From NCBI GenBank assembly GCA_951394405.1, contig OX596334.1, positions 1,426,001-1,490,000 on the forward strand: a DNA stretch of 64,000 nucleotides, written 5' to 3'. The notes under the pieces were generated by a model. The model ran no database searches. It had not been told where the DNA came from and saw only the letters and a list, made by a program, of their open reading frames with translations. Both the position numbers and the translations under genes were made by a program. This document shows, in pieces, positions 33,501 to 44,398 of the stretch; position 1 is the first letter of the stretch; every line of letters begins with the position of its first letter. Source of the stretch: Coprinellus micaceus. Its lineage: Eukaryota > Basidiomycota > Agaricomycetes > Agaricales > Psathyrellaceae.

Positions 33501-36305
33501 ATGGACTCGAACGCTCTCGAGCAAATGCGGGGTTGGCCGTTGGCTGGGATATATAAAACCCGCTGCTACCTTCTCCTCCTCGTTTCAACGCGACTTTGCT
33601 TGTCGATGGCGAATGTATGCGTCCCTTCTCGCTCTTTCGACTCCTTGTCAATCTCCATGGACCCTTACGGCTTAAATCGAAATGAATAGGCTACTGACTC
33701 TATTGCGGGGTGCCTGGTTAGGGTTCTGGCAAGGTACGCGATAGTCAGGGACCTTCACAGGGTATCATAGAACTATGCAACACGCACAATAGGTCGATCT
33801 CCTTGGTCCGCTCCTCTTCCTCGCCGTGAGTCGAATGCCGATCAAGTACCACTCAACGTCGCCCAAATGTACCACGAGTGTCGGAACTGTCCACCTGGAG
33901 GCAGCGACACCGTTCTGAAGGCCCTAGAGCGCCGCACAGTCGTCTCGAACACGCCTTGGAAGATCGAAGAGATGAAGAGAGCTCACTCGGGCTCAGTGCA
34001 GTGAAACCACACCTCTAGAAGCCCAGGCCCTTCTCCGTTCACATCATGGTCATATTCTTCTTTCAGTCCGAAGCTGGGAGAGAAACGGAAAAAAACAGGA
34101 CCATGGGTATAGAGCCGAGTATCCCACCTTGTTCCAGGCCGGGCCTGGGCCTGTGCGCCGTTACTAAGGCACCACGTGGACCCACCCAGATGGGACCTGC
34201 GGTGCCCCGATTTGGTCGGCCTAGGCCCACTCCTCGTCCAATCACACTCGAGGAAACAGGCGCCTGGCGCTTGTTGGAGTGCCTCTTCGGCTCGCGGGCT
34301 TTTCATTGAGGCAACTCAATTGTCGGAGCGCCCGATATGGCTTGACGGCGCGTTGTTTTTGGCAGGTGAGGTCATTTTCCCCTGAGCCAATAGATTTCCT
34401 TGTCCAACGCCGGGACAGAGGGTGGCGTCCCGCATCGTTTTCATGTCCCAGCCAAGCCTTATCTTCCAGTCAGCTATTCGAGTTCCGAAGTTTCATGTCA
34501 AACGTCGCATACTCAAAAGAGGCTTGAATGGGGGCGAGGGGTGTTAAGATCTGTTTAATTGTTTCAAAAATGGCGGCCTGGGCCGTACAACGAGCACAAG
34601 ACCCGAAAAACGCAACGGGTTCATCTAATCGTTCGAGGACAACACAATGCCAGTCTAACCAGGTCCACGGTTGCGGCTGCCACTCCACCCAACCCAAAAT
34701 ATCTCCCAATTCAAACCCACCAGGGATGGGCGCTTATTGGCCCTTATCCGAATATGAATGACGTACTCCCAGCCCCACGAGGCTCGCTTATTGTGTTCCA
34801 GGTACGTAACCTTCGCCAGCGTATCTCCATCCCGAAGGCACCTCCAATGTCTTTCTACCTCATAATCGATCCGACCTCTCGCGTCGTATAAAGGCTATTA
34901 CCGGGGCAAGTCAATTCATGTTCACATCGAGGACACCCCTTGCACAAGTCACATCTCAGCGATCGCGAGTAGGGTCCGGGAGAGGTTGACAGGGTTTGAC
35001 GAGCTGAGTCGAAAAGAGCGGCGTCTTCCCGAGTCGAGACCCTCCCCAATCCAGACCCAGAGTTAATGTAGCATGTCTTCGTCAATAATGGTATCTTGCC
35101 TTAACGGATATTAGCCACGAGGCAGATGAATGGCAGATGGATTTGACTTGAAGGACGCACCGGGTACAGTCGCACGTTCAACACCCGTAACACAATAAAT
35201 GATCTTGTAATTTCATTCTCCCTGCTCGCCCGCCTCTTCCTCAATCTTCGCGAGACAGTGGACGGTCCTATCGTAGCATCCTACTTCCCCTGTCACCAGT
35301 CTGATACCCTCCTTGGCTTCGCCCGCAGTGTACGACTGCGCTGGCACGCTCGTTTGGACGTCGAGATAGTGCCCTCCACCCCCTTTCGTTCGATTCGCCG
35401 TTTCGAGGTATTGCTCATGATCATGGTCTGCAATGGGACCCCCATATAGGCAGGTAAACGAAACTTGACATTGCAGTGCCGGGTTTCGAGCGAGGAAGTC
35501 GGCCTAGAATACGCGCCGGGGCTGCGTATATCGAGGGAGGTCAAACATGATATCTGTGAGATCCATTCTTAGCTTCCAGTCGGAATGGCAAGAGCCAAAT
35601 CACTCAACCCGGATCATGGCCTTGATGGCGTGTAGAATGAGCTTCCAGTGAACCGAGCTCCACTTGTTCTGTATTTCGAAGAGCGCCTCTGCGCCAGCCA
35701 TGCTCGTAAACTCTGCGTGACGCGCAACCTTGTCCTTCCCTCCGTGGCTCTTCTTCAAGGGCCGCACGTACACCTCGCTGAACCTCTGGAAGAATCCAGA
35801 CTACGACAGGGCTCCATCAAGCCCACAAAGTCGCAACTCTGGAATTGTTGCGAGCTGAGAGTAGCCGTGACGCTACGTGGGATCCTATTTGCAACCATTC
35901 ATGTATATCTCGAAGCAAGTCGACTTATAGAGGTTTCCCTTGCATTTCGAAAGAGTGGTGGAATGGTCGCCGCGGTCGGAACGATACCGAGAAGCCCGGA
36001 CCACGCCCACGAGACAAAAATTGGATGCCCCACGTTGCAAGGACTGGGCTGACGATGGCGCCCGGAAATCTCAGATATGAATACACGAAAATGCTTTTGG
36101 GGCACCGTTGTGTGTGTGGACTACCTAGGATTGAAGTCACGCTGACTCGAGTTCGTTGGACGCGCCGGGCGCCTATTGAGTATTTAAAACTCCGGCTGGC
36201 CGCGGCAATTTGCGCCGTGACTCGTGAGACAGCAACCTCAACCTGATCCCGACTTTCCATCATCACCGAGCCACCCCTGCCCGTTCCCTCTGCTGGATAT
36301 ATGGC
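30558..36305. other. 5.7-kb gene-poor interval, partly strand-asymmetric
   Basis: No conserved protein was recognised in this interval. From about 30.9 to 33.2 kb the plus strand is rich in purines in blocks (for example 30970-31060), that is, pyrimidine-rich on the minus strand, which fits promoter and long 5' leader sequence for the large minus-strand gene. Open frames there translate to Ser/Pro/Leu-rich text without domains. A TATA-like promoter with a possible small gene lies at 33.55 kb. From 34 to 36.3 kb I see only short unrelated frames. Confidence 0.5.
33550..33614 (+). promoter_or_regulatory. TATA box and possible start of an unrecognised small gene
   Basis: TATATAAAA at 33550-33558 is followed after a pyrimidine-rich leader by ATGGCGAAT at 33606 and a GTATGC donor-like site. 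Candidate downstream exons (about 33690-33732 and 33793-33826) can be joined but show no family resemblance. This may be a short secreted or non-coding transcript, or chance. Confidence 0.3.
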
Positions 36306-37934
36306 ATGCAGGGAAGAAGTCGCCTAGACCGTAGATTTGAGGCGGTACGTCGTCCCAGCTTCAAACTCGTCAGCGAATTCACCGCATGGTCCAAGGTTAT
36401 CAGGGATATTCACAACGACACCGACAACTACCCTCAACTGCTGGAAGATGGATGGCCTCTGGATACGACCCAACCTCGGCGGATTGTCGCAGCAATCTTG
36501 GGCCACCTCAAGGCTGCCGACGTACCTAAACTCGATTCCACAGGGCGAATCGTGTCCAGCCACTCTGCGTGCATACGTGCAGTGCTACCGGCGAGGAGAG
36601 CTATACATGGTATCTTTCGGATAGCTCGGCATACTCTGGGGAAGGCGGAACGGTTGGAGGGACTTCTAGATGGGCTCCAGGGCGAGTTGTGGGGTCTGTT
36701 GTCGTGGTTGGAGTTCGTTGCCCAGAATTCAGCCGCATTCGTGGCTCTCCTTCCTCCAGACTCTGGAGTACCTGCATACTACGGCTCTATTTCGGCTGCG
36801 GATATTCTTGGTTGGCTACCTGGCGCCTTGGAACACGTTCAAGTGGATGAGAGCTTTTTGCAAGCATACGTGGCACTCGTGCTGTCGATTTGGATGATGG
36901 GACCAGGGATCGCCAGTGGAGATGAAGGCGTTCGAACACCGCAGGAATATCGCTCGGTCAACTTCTCTCTCTTCCAAATGTTCTACGCGTGCCTCTCCCA
37001 ACTTTCGATCAGGAATATATTCCTGGAGCAGATAAATGGGTTCAACCGTCGATCTTTGGGCCGCCTCGTAGGAAGTTTCATCGACCATTGCAAGAAGTGG
37101 GAAGAGATATGGAAGGGTGAAGAGGAACTCGGACCCAATCAGCAAGACAACCTCGCCCTCCTCGTTACGGCCACACAACTCATCGCAAAATCGGTTCCCC
37201 GTTTCTCGAGGGCCTTGTTCGTCTCCGGGTATCCGGTCGCCGCCCTGCAAGCTGCGCTGGCGCACCCCAAATCGCTATCCAGGACGCCCGAAGGAGGCGC
37301 CCCGCCTCTCGCCATCCGAGTCGCCCAAGAGTTCATTCATCGGAGGTCGTCGCAAACGTGCGAAAGTCTTCACATCATGCCCGATCTTCTCAAGGCAAGT
37401 CTCTTGAGAGTCATGCTCGAGAGTCTGTTAGTATCTCCCGAGGAAGGTGGTGTAGATTCTTGGGATGCAGAGGACGGATTTCATTTCCTCTCAGACCTAT
37501 GCTACTTTCCACATATCACGGCGGCGCTAACCCACGCAATGCACACTATTCCGGAAGCTCTTTACGAGGCTGTGGACTCCCATCCCACCGCCGAAAAGAA
37601 ATGGGAACTGTTCTTGCGTAATTGGACCTCCTTCTACCAGTCCTACCAGCGTGATGAATCACAAACAGGGAGGGTCACGTTGTGCGACTATCTCGATGTG
37701 AGTAAATCTGGTACTGAGCAGTCTTTTCACTAACACTGTCTCGGGATACAGCACTCTACGACCAGCTCGCTTCCGAGCGTAGAGGTGGATGCCCAACAAT
37801 GCTCTTGGTACCATACCACCGTCTACTGCTCTGAGGCGTGTCAAAGGGGTGACCCTTCATGGAGAACCTGTGTTTGGGGACCCACGAAGTCAGGAAATAC
37901 TGCGGAGGCTTCGAGATACTCGGGATTCGGTTGA
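36306..37934 (+). CDS. MYND-family protein 4 with damaged zinc finger
   Basis: Exon 1 MQGRSRLDRRFEA ends at 36344, followed by a 51-nt intron (GTACGT to AAG, 36345-36395) that is a multiple of three and free of stops, so it reads through as if coding. The paralog MSRRNRITDEGFGA at 57.7 kb has the same exon end. The long helical exon (VIRDIHNDTDNYPQLL to VTLCDYLD) matches genes 5 and 6. The finger exon then reads CSWYHTTVYCSEACQ: the second Cys of the usual C-x2-C pair is Tyr, the following DWxxLHxxEC part is replaced by GDPSWRTC, and the frame stops at 37934. Either this is a shortened protein without a working finger, or a decaying gene. A matching C-terminal exon lies detached at 39231. Confidence 0.65.
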
Positions 37935-39230
37935 GGTGGTCGTCTCTATGGCCACTGTTGGCACATACTACATCGCTATGGCACGAATACTGGGAAATAA
38001 TGCAGGCGAAAAATGACATGGATCGAGGACATGTCCCTCAGTGAGTTGGAAGGAATGGGTCAATGCACATCCCCAATGTGGTACAACCATGAGGATGACG
38101 GTACATGGCTTGGATATATTCCATTTTACGATGATTTCCGGCGGTTTTCCTCCTGCGGGGTCCTGCCCCGCGTACCACCGCCAATCTCTGCGTACGTACC
38201 GCGCCCCTGGAGCTCAGGGTAGCCTTATTGAAACCAAATTACGCCTGATATTATGGGTGGGAGGTCCTGCCATGCCGGAGTCCCCCTGCCTGTGGGGCGA
38301 AGGTAATAGGAGATCGGGTTGGTTTGAGGATACTCGGATATGAATTCCGTCAATAGGTCTAGAGAACCAACGTAATCACATCAATAATGAAGGCGAGTGA
38401 GCCGGAATAAGACGTTTCACAGACACGAATCTGCAAAGAGCAGGGGTACTGAGCGGGATGAAGTGCGTGGTGAGATGACGATCAGCAGGCGTTACGAGTA
38501 AGGCGAGTACAAGTGCCATGGGGGATGGTGTGTTGAGGCCCCAACGACGCTCAGCCCTTGAAAATGTTCGATACAATGAGTGGGACATTAATAAGGAAAC
38601 TGGGGACGAAGAAAGCTGGCATAAGGCGGACTCGAGACGTGAAGGTGTTAGGTAGGATTGGGTATGGGGGATTCCAGACTTTATGTTTGTGTCCAGGGTG
38701 TTGACAATGCTCTTGTCACGAAGGCAACCCCAGGGAGGCTGGTTCGAGCCTCATTTGGTATACAGGATGTGTCAAACTACCGAATCAATCCAGGGAAACC
38801 ACCCACCGTTCGATCCACCGACAGTGCTTTCAAGTTTCATCCTGGTGTTCCGACTGCCTCCTTTCCCTCAGATTTCAGGTCTGGGGAGGGTATGCTCGTC
38901 CTCGCCTAATTGACCACTGCTTTGCCCCCTCCCGAGCCGTCTGGTGGGAAGATTGAGGGGCAATTACGAGGCAGTTGGTCACAGGGATGGTGGAGCAACG
39001 GGCGCCTAGTGGATGGGCGCTACCCAAAACGGGGCGGGGTTTTTGCCGAGTATTCCAAGGCTGGGCGAACTCCTTACGACTACATAGGCCCCCCACATGT
39101 ACTACCTGGAAAGCACTGGAGAAGAGATGCACCACTCAGGGAATCCGGATGTACTGCACTTCGCGAAGGAATGTTCTATTCAAAACTCGCCTGGTCAACA
39201 TGTACGGCAAAAGGAGCTCGCGGAAGGTAG
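37935..39230. other. non-coding gap between damaged MYND gene 4 and its probable last exon
   Basis: About 1.3 kb. In the other paralogs the finger and last exon are separated by a single short intron, so this stretch is probably degenerate coding sequence, an insertion, or both. No terminal inverted repeats were recognised. Confidence 0.4.
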
Positions 39231-39470
39231 CTTGTACCGTTTGGGATTTATTTCCCATTATTCGTGCCATACATCGCCACGTTATCGTGGTTTCATGTGG
39301 AGAAGGTCGACGCAGTGGAAAGCGAGCACGAAAAGGACCAGTATGACTTGACACTACTCAACGGCTACGTGAAGGTGCTCAAAAGAGCGAAAGGCATTGA
39401 AGGGGTATATGATCTTCCGTTGCCGGAGGGTGCATTACCAGTCACATGCGAACAGATCTACATAGGGTAG
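39231..39470 (+). pseudogene. detached C-terminal exon of a MYND-family gene
   Basis: After an acceptor at 39229-39230 the frame reads FGIYFPLFVPYIATLSWFH and then YDLTLLNGYVKVLKRAKG, and stops at 39470. This resembles the last exon of MYND gene 5 (LGQYLVVVLGSFVIEPE, LTLKNGYIRVLEVVN) in spacing and character. It is probably the end of gene 4, cut off by the intervening 1.3 kb; alternatively it belongs to a transcript whose middle exons I cannot reconstruct. Confidence 0.45.
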
Positions 39471-40032
39471 CCCAGATTACGGCCATATGGTAGTAATCCG
39501 ACAACCAAAGCCACTTTTTAGCTTATGATACCAGCGCAGAGGGTCTATGTTTGGTCTGTGTTCCAGTGGAAAATCGATGAAGTGACAGCTTGAGAGAGGG
39601 ATTCAATCACCAGACCCTCGCCGATTCCTCGCCGAAGTACCTGACTCTTGGCTGCAGGCCCGGGAGCGCGGCAGAAAGGACGCAAGTCAAGCGCCTCCGA
39701 CTGGTGAGTGACTGCTTGAATGGAAGTGGGTGACTGACTTACCTTGTTTAGACACGGAGGCACTCAATTTAGGGACATCGATATATCAAGGCTCCGGTAC
39801 TTGCTACGACCGTGGAGCAGCACACAGTCAGAGGCGATGACTCGGATTGGTTCGCCTAACAAGATTCTTTATCCTCATTGTCAAGCGAAATGAGGGTCTA
39901 GAGGCCAAACTGTCAAGTCAAGGGAAGAGGTGGCGCCGCACTGCGATCCCATGAGAGGCCACCTGGTCTCGTCGAGCATTCAGTCTGTCTAGATTCATCA
40001 TATCGAAACGGGTTTTTTGAGCAGTGAGCAGG
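39471..40032. other. intergenic upstream of tyrosinase B
   Basis: About 560 bases, no coding exon or repeat recognised apart from the tyrosinase B promoter at its right end. Confidence 0.5.
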
Positions 40033-40040
40033 TATAAAGG
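40033..40040 (+). promoter_or_regulatory. TATA box of tyrosinase B
   Basis: TATAAAGG lies 76 bases before the start codon, within GCAGGTATAAAGGCAGGTTG. This closely matches the sequence at the same position upstream of tyrosinase A. Confidence 0.7.
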
Positions 40041-40115
40041 CAGGTTGCGTTCCAGCGGGTCCAGCAGGTCGAAAGAGCTCTTCAGGCGTCCGATCTTCAC
40101 TATCCTGCGATCACC

Positions 40116-42950
40116 ATGTCCCAACCTTACAAGATCACCGGTCTCGAGGGTCAGTCATCGATCACTATTTGAACCTCTGATTCAGAGATTTATACCCCAT
40201 CGACCATCTTGCAGGCGTCTACCCTCGTCGCGAAGTCCGCGACTTAGCAGAGGACGAAAAACAATTCTGCCTCTTCATTCACGCGCTCCAGGCCATCAAG
40301 CAGCCTGACTATCGTCCGCAGGCGGCTCGATTCCAGGATCTAGGTACGACGACCTTCGTTTGAGGTGCTATTGCATTTGGCTAATGGAGGGCGTCAGGTG
40401 GAATCCATGGGCTGCCTTACGAGAGGTGGAGGTAAGGTCAACTCACGATGAGCGATGAACGGGAGATATCTCATCCTTTGCGATAGCGGCGACCCGAAGG
40501 CGCCTGATGCTCTGCCTGAGGGACTTTGGGGAGGTATGTCGTCGGGCTCGAAGTTCCTTTCGTAGCTGACAATGTGTATCACGACTGTAGGTTACTGCAA
40601 CCACCAGTGTTAGTATCTCACACGTTGGGTTATGGCCACTCAGTGACCATGATTGTCTCCCACTCACAGCTGTTCTGTTCCCTGTCTGGCATCGTCCCTA
40701 TGTTCTTGCGCTTGAGGTAAGATCATGTTCAATCTCGCTCATTACGGGGCGCTGATATCGTAACGTAATTCCAGCAATCCATTGGGGAAGCGGCGATTCG
40801 TCTCGCTCGTCGTTGGATAGACGACGCTGAGCACCTTTCAGAGGAAGACAAAGCTCTGTGGACCGAGGCCGCGAAAAGCCTTCGTTTCCCGTAAGTCGAT
40901 CACCCCTCACAGCTTGGCGCACCTTCAACTTATGCCCGCTTCCGAAATCAGATACTGGGACTGGACCGACAAATCGACCGAGACCGAAGGGCTTCCCGAT
41001 GTCCTGAAGCCCCAAGTCTTCCAGTTCGAACTCCCAGGCAGTACCCCGTCTAACCGCATCTTGTCTGACCCGATCGAGAATCCTCTCGCTTTCCATGAGT
41101 TTGCCCCGAAGCCTGACGGGTTCCAGGACCAGATCTTCCAGACGTCGATGGTCCAAACTGGGGCGATGTCCTTCTTCAAGAGCTGGACCCGAACCTACCG
41201 GTGGCCATCCAGCAAGCTTAACCCCATCGAAGACTACGTGAAAATCAACAAGTGAGCACCCCCCGCGTTATGGTTGCCCGACTTTGACCGTATTGACGCG
41301 GCATCGCCGAATTCTTTTAGGTTATTGCGTGGTGCCAAGGACGCGAGAGGCTCCGCCAAACAGCTCCGCGAGGCTGTTGGACGCTTATTCTGCTATCCTG
41401 CTCCTGGTGAGGTCCCTGACGAGCACCAGTTCCCGTCCATGTACGTTCCTTGGCTTCGTTTCAATTCGTTGGACGGCGAAATCTAAACGTTTTTGCAGCT
41501 GGGATGAGTTTTCAAACACACTGTTCAAGAAGGACAAGGCCGGCTGGGATGCATGCGGCTGCGGTTAGTGTTAATCTATCTGGGTACAGCAGCACCCCGA
41601 GCTAACGAGTCACTGACTGTGTATCGCAGGCTCCATCGAGGCACCGCACAACACTGTACATCTTGTGCTCGGCGGGCTTGGGGCCATGGTCAGTAGTCTT
41701 CCCCATGTCGAGATTAATTACGCACCTAACAATTTCACGGGATCCCAGGCGAACAATGACTACGCAGGTTTCGATCCTATCTTCTACCTCCATCACTGCA
41801 ATGTCGACCGAATTTTGGCATTCTGGGAGTACACTTACCACAAGTATTGGGTTGATATGGGCTATTACAAGAAGGGTGGGGACGGCAAGCCGATACCGTT
41901 TAGTAAGTGGTGAACACAACTTGTTGCCTTCGGCTACTGACCTCCCTTGTCACTCAAAGCTCAACCCGAAGGAACTTGGGACGAGAAGAACAACGCGCCA
42001 ATCGACAGGAACACAAGTCTCCAACCCTTCAGGACCAAGGACGACGGCTACTGGACTCCAGATCAGACTCGGTTCTTCAACAAAAGCTCCACTCTTACCA
42101 CTGGTGAGATTTCCAGCCTTGCGGCTTGGGTGGTTGTGGTCTAACAAACTCTTCGTTACCAACAGGGTACACTTACCCCGACATCGTTGCAACCATCCAC
42201 GGAAAGGAACACCGCGTCAGTCTGATCGACCCTCTGCCCGAAACCGATCAACAGGTCCATGAAATAAGGAACGTCATTCAAACCCACTTCGGCGTCAACA
42301 CGAAGCCTCCCGTGCTCGGTCCACAGCTCAAGATGACCTATGATGACGTTTCGATTCCTACAGGCCACCGCATCGTCCCCAACTACCACCGCTTCTATAC
42401 CATGGTCGAGCTCGTGGGGCACGCTTTCGGCGGGTCGTACTCGTTGGAAGTCCTCTACAAGAAGCGGGTAATCGGGTCCTTTGCCGTTCTTACGCGAGGC
42501 GACGCTACCCAGTGCGCCTCGTGCAGGGTCAGGAGGAAGGCAGGCGGCGAGGTGCGAGGCATTGTCGACATCCCGGACGAGACTCTCCAGGACATCGTGG
42601 AGTCCGAGAGCGAGGCCCTCGCCACGGCAGACGACCTCGTCGAAGCGCTCTCCAAGCTCATCAAGACGAAGCTCGCCGTCCGCCTGGTTGACGCCGCCGG
42701 GAATCTCCTGGCTGATACGGAGTCTAGTGCGGGAGTTCCAGGACTTGGTCCGTCGGGGAATAATGAGGGGCGTCGCCTTGAGGCGGCAATCACGCCGAGG
42801 GTGCGTTTGCAGTCTGCGGGTGCCGTTCGCAAGTTCGACCAGACATTGGAGTCCACCATCGGGAAGGCGCCGGAGATGGACATCACATTCTTCAACCACG
42901 CAGACCATGGCGATCTCTTCGAGGGGGCAGTGGAATGGGTGCCATACTAA
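40116..42950 (+). CDS. tyrosinase B (type-3 copper polyphenol oxidase)
   Basis: This is a close paralog of tyrosinase A with the same reaction and exon layout. It starts MSQPYKITGLEG. CuA: HGLPYERW; an intron at about 40434-40488 then gives SGDPKAPDALPEG; NHQ in GYCNHQSV (thioether Cys present); VWHRPY. CuB: GSIEAPHNTVHLVLGG and FYLHHCNVDRILAFWE. YWDWTDKSTETEGLPDVL and the C-terminal lid domain (VELVGHAFGGSYSLEVLYKK, TQCASCRVRRKAGGEVRG) are intact. No signal peptide. Differences from copy A are mostly substitutions, many in the lid domain, and in the segment DKAGWDACGCGS before CuB. It converges with the intact SYS1 gene 383 bases downstream of its stop. It appears functional. Confidence 0.95.
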
Positions 42951-43332
42951 GGTATGCCATATTCACCTGTGGTACGCTTTCAGCCCTAACGTACCGTCAG
43001 AACGAGAGCACGACAATCATGAACAACGAATCTCACGAACTTCGAGCCACGAGAAAGAAAGAAACAGTACCTGGTTCCTATCGAAATCTTGTATTATCTT
43101 CAATGTACGTTTTACCCGGGAATATGACCCTTTGTCGGTGCCGTGCAGTTTGGGGCTCTTCGTCGGCTTTGCTCTTTCTTTCTTCCATCCACATCCGTCT
43201 ACAATGTGGCTGCTCAGGAGCCACTGGTCATTAGAGATGGTGATAGTACATAAAGTCTATAATAATCTTCAACGCAGTCAGTCACAGCTTCAGCAGGTAG
43301 TGATTAAGGAGGATCTCACCGTAACAGGTGAA
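42951..43332. other. convergent intergenic between tyrosinase B and SYS1
   Basis: About 380 bases of shared 3' region, partially similar to the inverted counterpart at 19741-20124. No additional gene seen. Confidence 0.5.
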
Positions 43333-44135
43333 TTAATCTCGTCGCAAATTCCCCAACTCCATATCGTCAACGAGCCCATCCTCTTCTTCTGGGCGTACAG
43401 AGTTGACCTTCAAACCTTCGCGCATTTCGCGCTTAACGCAGAGTTGCTCTGCTACAACGATGGTAAGAGCTGCACCCCCAAAGAGGATGATGTAGAAGAA
43501 TATTGACGTGGGTATCGATGCTGAATAATATGTCGTCAATACAAGGTGGTTGAAGACGAGAGTGAGGGCGAAGTCGAGGACGAGGCGTGGTCGTCGGATG
43601 ATCATGTAGAGGTAGTAAATGCTAGAGGGCGATTAGCGCCTCGCGCATAGTAGAATGACGAGGGACATACTCGGCTGAGCAGGCTACGAGCCAGCAAAGG
43701 CAAATGATCCAGCTGCGTATTGGGTCGATCTGCCCATTCCAGTGTATCTGGTCGTACCCGTAGCCGACCTTCTTGCCTCCACTCCAGGCCCAGCGGTAGT
43801 TCGTCCAGAAATCGACCATGCGTACTGTGGGTCGGCCTGCCATTTCCCGCCAGTCCATGATCATGCCTAGAGATAATTCGTCAGTACAAGGGTTGTGCTC
43901 GTTGCGCTTTCACCTTACCGATGCTTGTTGCTCCGCCCTCATACTCCAAGGACGTTGGCTCAGCAAAACTGGCCAGCAGCGGGGGTACGATGATAGCGAG
44001 TGTTAAATAATGTAGTGATTGCATTGAAACAATCTATGGGAGGTCAAAAGATGTTTCAATCATGACGAAACCCACACTAACTTGGGATATTAGGAGCAAC
44101 GGATCCCAGCTGCCCGAGGTCTTCTGGGGTGCCAT
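43333..44135 (-). CDS. SYS1: Golgi membrane protein SYS1 homolog
   Basis: SYS1 recruits the Arl3/ARFRP1 GTPase to the trans-Golgi and supports vesicle traffic. Exon 1 encodes MAPQKTSGSWDPLLLISQ, matching the WDPLLILSQ start of SYS1 proteins. Exon 2 reads IVSMQSLHYLTLAIIVPPLLASF. The exon after MIMDWREMAGRPTVRM carries WIICLCWLVACSAD, and the last exon has IYYLYMIIRRPRLVLDF, FNHLVLTTYYSASIP and FFYIILFGGAALTIVVAEQL, ending in an acidic tail (EEEDGLVDDMELGNLRRD). Four hydrophobic helices and the conserved IRRPR/LDF block fit the family; the inserted WREMAGRP segment lies in a loop. The protein is predicted to sit in the Golgi membrane. It is divergent from the aminopeptidase gene and convergent with tyrosinase B. 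Confidence 0.9.
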
Positions 44136-44398
44136 GTTGGCGGGGGGATGGAGAGAAGAGCTCTATGTCAGAGTATATATCTACCCCCCAGCTATTGACA
44201 TGGGCCCTGGGCAAGGAGTACCAGGAGATGGTCGTGGTTCAGATGACAGACGGAGCGAAGGTATGATCTCCATCCGCGCCGATCACAGGCTTGGGTGTCG
44301 CGGGACTACTTCCTGATTCTGAACTACCATCATCGTCGCGCCCGCACAGCCAATTCGTGTCGAGAGGCCACTGACGGGGAGCTGAAGAGCCCTCAAAC
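44136..44398. promoter_or_regulatory. shared divergent promoter of SYS1 and dipeptidyl aminopeptidase
   Basis: Only 263 bases separate the two start codons, which point away from each other. Both products act in the Golgi/secretory route. No specific operator motif was identified. Confidence 0.5.

Larger units (their letters stand above)
40033..43805 (+). repeat. inverted duplication unit B (tyrosinase B + SYS1)
   Basis: This is the counterpart of 19290-23030 in opposite orientation: TATA promoter, tyrosinase, convergent intergenic region, SYS1. In this copy SYS1 is complete and extends beyond the shared block, so unit B probably represents the ancestral arrangement and unit A the derived, truncated copy. 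Confidence 0.85.

Noticed and set aside
38735..38760. GGTTCGAGCC-type T-arm-like sequence
   Set aside because: No cloverleaf partners upstream; no acceptor stem could be formed.
42156..42908. 250-codon antisense frame inside tyrosinase B
   Set aside because: Mirror of a strongly coding exon with conserved tyrosinase lid-domain sequence on the plus strand.
42481..43506. 341-codon open frame overlapping the end of tyrosinase B
   Set aside because: It is an alternate-frame shadow of the GC-rich tyrosinase C-terminal exon and the SYS1 antisense strand; amino-acid text is Arg/Ser-rich without domains.
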